Origin: Brevundimonas goettingensis
GTDB taxonomy: Bacteria > Pseudomonadota > Alphaproteobacteria > Caulobacterales > Caulobacteraceae
Reading direction: 5' to 3'
DNA length: 64,000 nucleotides
Assembly: GCF_017487405.1 (NCBI RefSeq)
Contig: NZ_CP062222.1
Location: forward strand, 2,775,001-2,839,000
The translations under genes were made by a program, and so were the position numbers. This document shows, in pieces, positions 58,516 through 64,000 of the stretch. Each line of letters begins with the position of its first letter. The stretch's first letter is position 1. The notes beneath the pieces are model-generated. The model was given only the letters and a program-made list of their open reading frames with translations. It was not told where the DNA came from and ran no database searches.

Positions 58516-59013
58516 ATGGTCCACGATTTTGTGTCGAAAGTGGACGGGTTTAGGACAGACATCCGCGACTTTCTTATCAGTCCAACACGGTGGCGCACCA
58601 CCAAGGTGAAGACACCGCTATCTTGGACTTCGGTCAAGTTCGAGGAAGCCGGCAGAGCGCTTGTTCCAGCCGAGAGAGGTGTCTACGCGTTCACCGTTTC
58701 TCACGCGAACGATCACTTCCCGCCAAATCATTACGTCATGTACATCGGAATTACGGGCGCAAAGAAGCCGGATAGAACGCTAAACAAGCGGTTCTATGAC
58801 TACATGCAGGAAAAGAAAAACAACAAAAGACCAGCCGTCTGTTACATGCTTAACAAATATGAAGACGATCTTTATTTCAATTATTGTCCGATTGCAGCCA
58901 ATATCGACCTAGAGCAACTCGAACTCGAGTTAAATGACGCAATCATACCACCCGTCGTTGTCAAGGATTTCACCGCAGAAATCCGCCAGATTGTGAAGGC
59001 CTTCCGCTCATGA
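58516..59013 (+). CDS. GIY-YIG nuclease family protein
   Basis: 165 residues. 'AERGVYAFTV' (GIY), 'YVMYIGITGAKKPDRTLNKR' (YIG, then the catalytic Arg in 'NKRFYDYMQ') and a later 'LEQLELELNDAIIPP' with the Glu give the GIY-YIG fold. The start at 58516 has no obvious ribosome binding site. It overlaps the next gene (ATGA), so the two are a coupled pair. Codon use and base composition are clearly AT-richer than the surroundings, a sign of transfer. Confidence 0.75.
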   Translation: MVHDFVSKVDGFRTDIRDFLISPTRWRTTKVKTPLSWTSVKFEEAGRALVPAERGVYAFTVSHANDHFPPNHYVMYIGITGAKKPDRTLNKRFYDYMQEKKNNKRPAVCYMLNKYEDDLYFNYCPIAANIDLEQLELELNDAIIPPVVVKDFTAEIRQIVKAFRS

Positions 59014-60260
59014 ACACGTCCTACTTTCCCGGACTGCGCGGACGAATGGGCGATTGGGCTTTCTACTCAGTCTTGATGACGCTTGGACAAGTCGCCGAGA
59101 AGGTGACTTATGCAGATAAGCTTCACCAGAGCGTGAAACTGTCTGACATGATTCAGCGGGAGCTCAATAGAAAACGCGGAGCAGCGATTTCGAAATATCT
59201 AGAGAATAATGAAGACCGCTTTTTTAACTCACTTGTAGTAGCCGTTTACGGTGGTGACCCGCAATGGCTTCCGTTTGAGAACGTGAAGCCCATTGTGAAA
59301 GATTTCGAACCGGAATATTTGACAAATACAGCCGCCTACAGCTTGGGATATCTGTCCTTCAACAGCGAAGAGAAGATTTTTGCTCTAGACGGACAACACC
59401 GCCTAGCGGGAATTAAAAAGGCGGTCTCTGAAAAGCCCGATCTCGCAAACGACGAAGTTTCAGTTCTGATCGTCGCTCACCATAGCACGCCTGCAGGGCT
59501 TCAAAGATCTAGGAAGCTTTTCACGACTTTGAACAAATCTGCGAAGGCAGTTAAAAAGAGCGAAATTATCGCGCTAGACGAGGCTGACGTTATGGCAATC
59601 GTTACGCGGGACCTTGTTGAAAACAGCCCTCTGTTCGGTTCGGACAGAATTCTGTTCAAAGGAAGTTCTAATTTACCGGCTGATGACGTCGAACACATCA
59701 CGACCATAGAGAACCTCTATGATGTTCTTACAATTTTGTTCTCAAAAGTCAGAGAATCAGAATCGCTGGAGAAGCTGAAGTATTATAGGCCCGAAGACGA
59801 TGAACTTAAGTCTTACATTGAATGGACGGACAATTTCCTGCGTCTGGTAGGTCAAAATTTCCCCGAGTTCGGAAAATACATCAATGGCACGGATGACACC
59901 ACGACACTGACGAAAAACCGGCAGGACGGCTCGGGACACGTCCTTTTCAGACCAGTGGGTCTTCTCATTTTGGCCGACCTGCTCTCCAAACTCGCCCCCA
60001 AGATGGGCCTTGAGGCAGCGCTCTCACTGTGCAGCAAGTTGCCCATGGAACTAGGCGACCAACCTTTTAAAGATGTCGTTTGGATGAGCGCAACGGGTAA
60101 GATGAACCCCGGCAAAAGGGCCATATCCCGGCGACTGCTCTTGCACATGCTGGATCTTGAGCCCAAGCCTGACGATCTTCGTCGTCGATATGCAGCTTTG
60201 TTTGGGCTCGAGCCAAATGAGGTCGAGCTTCCGCCAAAGCTGAAACTCAGCCAAAGCTAA
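59010..60260 (+). CDS. DGQHR domain protein (second DndB-like protein)
   Basis: 416 residues. 'SEEKIFALDGQHRLAGIKKA' is the DGQHR signature, preceded by 'NRKRGAAISKYLENNEDRFF' and followed by 'STPAGLQRSRKLFTTLNKSA', all family features. It is longer than DndB (369 aa) and clearly divergent. It overlaps the GIY-YIG gene by four bases. AT-richer than the neighbouring dnd genes. It could recognise phosphorothioate or other modified DNA for the nuclease, an inference. Confidence 0.85.
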   Translation: MNTSYFPGLRGRMGDWAFYSVLMTLGQVAEKVTYADKLHQSVKLSDMIQRELNRKRGAAISKYLENNEDRFFNSLVVAVYGGDPQWLPFENVKPIVKDFEPEYLTNTAAYSLGYLSFNSEEKIFALDGQHRLAGIKKAVSEKPDLANDEVSVLIVAHHSTPAGLQRSRKLFTTLNKSAKAVKKSEIIALDEADVMAIVTRDLVENSPLFGSDRILFKGSSNLPADDVEHITTIENLYDVLTILFSKVRESESLEKLKYYRPEDDELKSYIEWTDNFLRLVGQNFPEFGKYINGTDDTTTLTKNRQDGSGHVLFRPVGLLILADLLSKLAPKMGLEAALSLCSKLPMELGDQPFKDVVWMSATGKMNPGKRAISRRLLLHMLDLEPKPDDLRRRYAALFGLEPNEVELPPKLKLSQS

Positions 60261-60274
60261 AGGTCGAACGGCAC

Positions 60275-61192
60275 CTAGGCATCAACTGCGCGAATGGCAG
60301 CCAGCCGCGCTTTACTTGAGCGCTCTACAAGTACAGCAAGCCCCTGCGCTGCGTCATAAAGCGCACGCAGCTCGTGCTCGGGCAGGTCGTACTGGTCAGA
60401 GTATCGTGCTTCCACGTACGCCCGCTTGAGGGTCTCGAAGAGGCGCCTATCGTGCTTCGTGGCCCTTGGCCAGGCTTGAACGAGGGTCTTGTCCACGTCT
60501 TCAGCCAGCGACCGGAGAAACTTGATGTTGTGCGACCGGGGAAAGTAGAACGTATGGACCAACAAGATGCAGATGTAGGCAGTCTCCACTGCCTGATGCA
60601 GATGAAACGCCGCGCGCTTCCGCGCATGCACCCCTTCGGCTGAACGCTCAAGCCACCTTTCGGCATCCTCGAGCCAAGAATTCAGATCTACCTGTTTGGC
60701 CGCGAAGTACCGGTCGGCCATAGCAAGCGCATCAATCCGAGACAGTGGCTGCGGCGTGGCTAACGGATGACCTGGGAGCTCGTAAAGCACGACGCCGTCG
60801 CGGACGATGTCGGTCCAGAAGTACTCGCCGCGGCCGATGGCAGCGTTCACCTCCGCCAGGTCGTGCACGATGATGTTGACCGTTCGGCCGATGGCGGCGT
60901 CGTGAAGAATCTTGTCTTCGGCGACGTACCAATAGTCGGCGATATCAGTCAGCTTCTCGTTGCTGACGATGATCAGCAGGTCGAAGTCCGATAGGTAGCC
61001 GTTCTCCGGCTCATCGACCCAATCGTTACGGGCGTACGATCCGAACAGTATGATCTTCAGGATTTTGCCGTGCTTGCGCCAGGTCTGAGTACCGCCAGCG
61101 ATAGAGGCGTCGAATTCGGTCAGTAGCGTCGTGCGGATGCGAGCGAGCTCGGCCTGTTGCTTGTCGGGCAGATGATCGATGTCACGCTTCAT
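60275..61192 (-). CDS. Nucleotidyltransferase and HEPN domain protein
   Basis: 305 residues. N-terminal minimal nucleotidyltransferase: 'KIILFGSYARNDWVDEPENG', then 'YLSDFDLLIIV' (GSx10DxD-like). The C-terminal half is a HEPN domain ('KRAAFHLHQAVETAYICILL', 'YFPRSHNIKFLRSLAEDVDK'). MNT and HEPN are often separate antitoxin and RNase toxin; here they are fused. It converges with the DGQHR gene, ending 14 bases away. Confidence 0.85.
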   Translation of the reverse strand: MKRDIDHLPDKQQAELARIRTTLLTEFDASIAGGTQTWRKHGKILKIILFGSYARNDWVDEPENGYLSDFDLLIIVSNEKLTDIADYWYVAEDKILHDAAIGRTVNIIVHDLAEVNAAIGRGEYFWTDIVRDGVVLYELPGHPLATPQPLSRIDALAMADRYFAAKQVDLNSWLEDAERWLERSAEGVHARKRAAFHLHQAVETAYICILLVHTFYFPRSHNIKFLRSLAEDVDKTLVQAWPRATKHDRRLFETLKRAYVEARYSDQYDLPEHELRALYDAAQGLAVLVERSSKARLAAIRAVDA

Positions 61193-61227
61193 CGGTTAGA
61201 ACCCGCGCCGGAATGATGGGCGACCGC

Positions 61228-61278
61228 CCGGGTGGTGAGAACATGGCTTGAAACATGCGCCCATGCCTTTGACCGAAG
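61228..61278 (-). repeat. Diverged repeat, copy B
   Basis: Partner of the copy at 49359-49410, in the same orientation and at a similar distance (36 bases) upstream of a minus-strand start codon (61192). Just to its right, CGCCCATGC and GCATGGGCG (9-base arms, about 23-base loop) can pair, which may also act as a terminator for the integrase gene. Confidence 0.45.
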
Positions 61279-61357
61279 TCTGAACATACGCATGGGCGAC
61301 CCGAGACGGTCTGAGCACCACTATACAGCCCAAGGCTCGCCGAAAAACCACCCATGG

Positions 61358-62419
61358 TCATGCCGCCAGCGTCGCAGCAATCGCGTGCAGGCCTTCCGGC
61401 TTAAGGTGCGTATACCGCCTTAGCATCTTCCAGTCCCTGTGCCCGGTCACCAGCGCGACCTGCTGGATTGCGAAGCCCGCTTCGAACAGCCGGCTCGTTC
61501 CCTCGTGGCGGAGGTCATGGAAGTGGAGATCGTCGATCTCGAGCTTACGGCAGGCGCGCGTAAACGCTGCGCCTGCGGATCGATGATTGAAAGGAAAGAT
61601 GCGAGCATCCTGGTTGTTCCTGAGCGCCCGCTGCTCTTCCACCAAGGCTAGGCCGTCAAAGCCTGAGACCGATAGCAGGGGGATGCGCTGGTCGTTGCCC
61701 TTCTTCTGACGGGGATCTTTGCGATCTCGGATCGTCAGCATCTTGGTTCGCGTGTTGAGGTCGTCCCACGACACCCGGAAGATCTCCTCCTGGCGCATCG
61801 CAGTCGCAATGGCGAACTTGACGATCCGGCTCATGGGTATCCCCTGCCGGGGATTGTCGTCGAAGTAGGCGATCAGTTTGGCCAACTCGCCGTCCGTCGG
61901 CCGCCGGTCCCGCTCTGTCCCCTTGCCAACGAGGCCCAGTCTCTTGAGCGCATAGCGGGCAAGGTCGACGGCTTCGACCGAAACCCGCATCCCGTGGACC
62001 GCAGCTGCGTGCTGGAGCACCAGTTTGATGATGCCGATATCGATGGAGAGGGTGACAGGCCCCGCGCCCTCGCCGGCTCGCGTCTTGCCGAAGTCGATGA
62101 AGCGGTCCCGATCGAGCTCGACGATCTTGCGCTTGCCGAGCACCCGCTTCAGCATCTTGAGCGTGGCGTCCTTTGAACGACCGGGCGCCTTGCCAACCTC
62201 TTTCATGTCGGCGATGTGCAGGTCGATTAGATCCCCGAAGGTCGTGAGTTTAGAAATCCGGGACTTGCGCGGAGACTCTCCGCGATCGATTTCGCGCTCG
62301 GCTTCGACGGCCCAAATCTTGGCGTCCTCATACCGAACGAAAGTCTCGCTGAGGGCTCTGCCCTTGCGACGAACCTGGACACGCCAGCGGCCGGATTTCT
62401 GTCTGCGGATCGAAGCCAT
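61358..62419 (-). CDS. int: Tyrosine-type site-specific recombinase (integrase)
   Basis: 353 residues from the ATG at 62419 ('MASIRRQKSGRWRVQVRRKG'). N-terminal arm-binding domain, core-binding domain, then the catalytic domain with Arg in 'IATAMRQEEIFRVSWDDLNT', 'HFHDLRHEGTSRLFEAGF', 'VTGHRDWKMLRRYTHLKPEG'. It faces away from dusA and lies 118 bases from it, the standard layout for elements inserted at dusA. Confidence 0.95.
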   Translation of the reverse strand: MASIRRQKSGRWRVQVRRKGRALSETFVRYEDAKIWAVEAEREIDRGESPRKSRISKLTTFGDLIDLHIADMKEVGKAPGRSKDATLKMLKRVLGKRKIVELDRDRFIDFGKTRAGEGAGPVTLSIDIGIIKLVLQHAAAVHGMRVSVEAVDLARYALKRLGLVGKGTERDRRPTDGELAKLIAYFDDNPRQGIPMSRIVKFAIATAMRQEEIFRVSWDDLNTRTKMLTIRDRKDPRQKKGNDQRIPLLSVSGFDGLALVEEQRALRNNQDARIFPFNHRSAGAAFTRACRKLEIDDLHFHDLRHEGTSRLFEAGFAIQQVALVTGHRDWKMLRRYTHLKPEGLHAIAATLAA

Positions 62420-62424
62420 TTTTC

Positions 62425-62572
62425 GGGTGCAAAACGGGTGCAATGAGATGTCGAAAAGGCGCGAAAAACGTCGTGGAGTAGCGTAGAAAAGTGCACCCGA
62501 ATTCGCTCGAGTGCACTGATTTATAGAGGAAAAAGCTTGATAAATCAAGCACGTAGATTGTCCATTGCACCC
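62425..62572. other. Attachment-site region with arm-type repeats
   Basis: Between int and dusA the word GGGTGCAA appears at 62425-62432 and GGGTGCAAT at 62436-62444; GTGCACCC at 62491-62498; and the inverse ATTGCACCC at 62564-62572 at the dusA edge. A 16-base inverted repeat GCTTGATAAATCAAGC lies at 62535-62550. These fit integrase arm and core sites. The exact core cannot be set without the other end of the element. Confidence 0.5.
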
Positions 62573-63580
62573 ATGATGGACTGGACCGATCGGCACTGCC
62601 GGGCGTTCCATCGCGCCCTGTCGGGCCGGGCCCTGCTCTATACGGAGATGGTGACCTCGCCGGCCGTGGTGCACGGCGATCGCGAGCGGCTGCTGGGCTT
62701 CGACAAGGTCGAGCATCCGGTGGCCCTGCAGCTGGGCGGATCGGACCCGGCCCAGCTGGCCGAGGCTGCGAAGATCGGCGAGGCCTTTGGATACGACGAG
62801 ATCAATCTGAACGTCGGCTGCCCGTCGGACCGGGTGCAGTCGGGCCGGTTCGGCGCGTGTCTGATGCGCGAGCCCGAGCTGGTCGCCGACTGTATGGCCG
62901 CGATCAGGGAGGCCGTCCGGGTCCCGGCCACCGTCAAATGCCGCATCGGGGTCGACGATCAGGATCCGGCAACGAGCCTGTTCGCCACGGTCGACGCCTC
63001 GGCCGCCGTCGGGATCACGACCTTCATCGTCCACGCCCGCAAGGCCTGGCTGAAGGGTCTGTCGCCCAAGGAAAACCGCGACGTGCCGCCGCTGGACTAT
63101 GAGCTGGTGCGCCGGCTGAAGCGGGAGCGGCCGCATCTGACCATCTGCATCAACGGCGGGATCGCCTCGCTGGAGGCCGCCGAGGCGCATCTGGACGCCT
63201 CAGACGGGGTGCAGCTGGATGGCGTCATGCTGGGCCGCGCCGCCTATCACGAGCCGGCCCTGCTGGGTCAGGTCGACCGGCGGTTCTTCGGGGCGGAGAC
63301 ACCCGACGTCGATCCGTTCGAGGCCATCGCTCACTACAGGCCCTATCTGGCCGCGCGGCTGGAGGAGGGCGTGCATCTGCCGGCCATGACGCGGCATATG
63401 CTGGGGCTGATGCACGGCCGTCGCGGCGCGCGCGCCTTCCGCCGCATCCTGACGGTCGACTCCATCGCCAAGGGCGCCGGCATCGAGGTCGTCGACCGCG
63501 CCGTCGAGGCCGTCCGCGAGGCCGAAAAGGCCTTCGAAATCAGCCAGTTTGAGGATCGTCCCAGCGATAGGGCCGCCTGA
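62537..63580 (+). CDS. dusA: tRNA-dihydrouridine(20/20a) synthase DusA
   Basis: 347 residues from a TTG start; the family-conserved 'RLSIAPMMDWTDRHCRAFHR' starts nine codons in, so the first codons have been supplied by the element. Motifs 'VALQLGGSDPAQLAEAAKIG', 'NVGCPSDRVQSGRFGACLM' with the active-site Cys, and 'ICINGGIASLEAAEAHLD' confirm DusA, which reduces U20/U20a in tRNA using FMN. The integration seems to have kept the gene intact. Confidence 0.95.
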   Translation: MINQARRLSIAPMMDWTDRHCRAFHRALSGRALLYTEMVTSPAVVHGDRERLLGFDKVEHPVALQLGGSDPAQLAEAAKIGEAFGYDEINLNVGCPSDRVQSGRFGACLMREPELVADCMAAIREAVRVPATVKCRIGVDDQDPATSLFATVDASAAVGITTFIVHARKAWLKGLSPKENRDVPPLDYELVRRLKRERPHLTICINGGIASLEAAEAHLDASDGVQLDGVMLGRAAYHEPALLGQVDRRFFGAETPDVDPFEAIAHYRPYLAARLEEGVHLPAMTRHMLGLMHGRRGARAFRRILTVDSIAKGAGIEVVDRAVEAVREAEKAFEISQFEDRPSDRAA

Positions 63581-63665
63581 TGCGGCACAGACCGCAGGGA
63601 ACGTCCATCGGGTGAATCCATTAGAAGGCGAGCCCCTCCCCCGGCCGTTCCTTCGGAGTTCCCCC

Positions 63666-64000
63666 ATGACCCGCCTGACCAGCCTGTTCGCCGCGACGGG
63701 CCTCGCCGCCCTCGCCCTCGCCTCGACGGCCTCGGCCCAGGACGGCCGCTTCGCCGTCGGCGGGCAGTTGGGTACGCCGGGCGGCGGCGTCTCGGTCCTC
63801 TATTCCCTATCGCCGAACTTCGTGGTGCGTGGGTCTTATGACGCCCTGAAGTTCGACCGCGACGACAGCTATGACGACATCGACTACAACGCCCAGCTGG
63901 ACTTCTCCTCGCCGGGCGCCTTCATCGACTGGCACCCGACGGGCAATGCCTTCTTCGTCTCGGCCGGGGCCTTTTTCGGCGCCCGCGACGTCAATCTGGA
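63666..64000 (+). CDS. Exported outer-membrane beta-barrel-like protein, N-terminal fragment
   Basis: The first 111 codons are in the window. A signal peptide (residues 1-23, 'GLAALALASTASAQ', cleavage after ASA) is followed by alternating aromatic and hydrophilic beta-strands ('FAVGGQLGTPGGGVSVLYSL', 'FVVRGSYDALKFDRDDSYDD', 'FFVSAGAFFGARDV'), as in small outer-membrane barrels. It is chromosomal, outside the element. Cut by the right edge. Confidence 0.75.
   Translation, partial: MTRLTSLFAATGLAALALASTASAQDGRFAVGGQLGTPGGGVSVLYSLSPNFVVRGSYDALKFDRDDSYDDIDYNAQLDFSSPGAFIDWHPTGNAFFVSAGAFFGARDVNL

Noticed and set aside
62573..62578. ATG codons inside dusA as the true start
   Set aside because: They fall inside the conserved APMMDWTD motif, so starting there would remove conserved residues.
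1..64000. CRISPR array, rRNA, tRNA or intact insertion sequence
   Set aside because: No regularly spaced repeats, no rRNA or tRNA-like sequence, and no transposase gene were seen when reading both strands.

Overview
The window looks like a GC-rich alphaproteobacterial chromosome, most likely Caulobacteraceae (Brevundimonas or a relative). The evidence is high GC with short overlapping operons, EcfG-type (GGAAC-N16/17-CGTT) promoter-like sites, a complete P-type trb conjugation operon of the kind found in alphaproteobacterial integrative elements, and a lasso-peptide locus of the isopeptidase/TonB-receptor type described from that family. The genus is inference from recognised families; no database was searched.

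Almost the whole window (about 1-62.5 kb) reads as one integrative and conjugative element or genomic island inserted at the 5' end of dusA. A tyrosine integrase (61358-62419, minus) lies beside dusA (62537-63580, plus), and chromosomal sequence (dusA, then an exported beta-barrel-like protein) follows. The other end of the element is not visible, so it probably lies left of base 1.

Region by region. (1) 1-14.9 kb is a stress and DNA-repair cargo block: a cyanophycin-synthetase-like 5' end, a haem-oxygenase-like di-iron protein, a methyltransferase, two Crp/Fnr-type regulators each next to a small protein, exonuclease III, LigD (frameshifted) and Ku for end joining, a ClpP-like protease, MarC and Hsp20. 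Many of these genes have EcfG-like promoters. (2) 15.3-37.5 kb is the maintenance and conjugation core: a large ParB, DUF736, an ArdC-type antirestriction protein, an AlpA-like HTH protein, DUF2840, a TraF-type peptidase, a lytic transglycosylase, a DUF3363 relaxase with a candidate oriT, the TraG/VirD4 coupling protein, an RHH protein, trbBCDEJ-K-LFGI and DUF2274. (3) 37.5-39.7 kb holds LysR, GntR and XRE regulators. (4) 39.8-49.3 kb is a complete lasso-peptide locus: precursor A (38 aa), fused RRE-protease B, cyclase C, and on the opposite strand an S9 isopeptidase, a TonB receptor, a FecR anti-sigma and an ECF sigma factor. (5) 49.6-55.7 kb is a DNA phosphorothioation operon, dndB-C-D-E-A. 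(6) 56.3-61.2 kb is a run of defence-like genes: an HNH nuclease with a HIT-like tail, a membrane-anchored methyltransferase, a GIY-YIG nuclease coupled to a second DGQHR (DndB-like) protein in visibly AT-richer DNA, and a nucleotidyltransferase-HEPN protein.

The strongest candidates for something new are: the lasso peptide with predicted core GDITGKYLEANFMPSRVPV (Gly1-Glu9 ring) and the Shine-Dalgarno-masking hairpin in front of its ECF sigma factor; the dnd operon without dndFGH but flanked by unusual nucleases and a second DGQHR protein; and the cluster of EcfG-like promoters over mobile stress genes.
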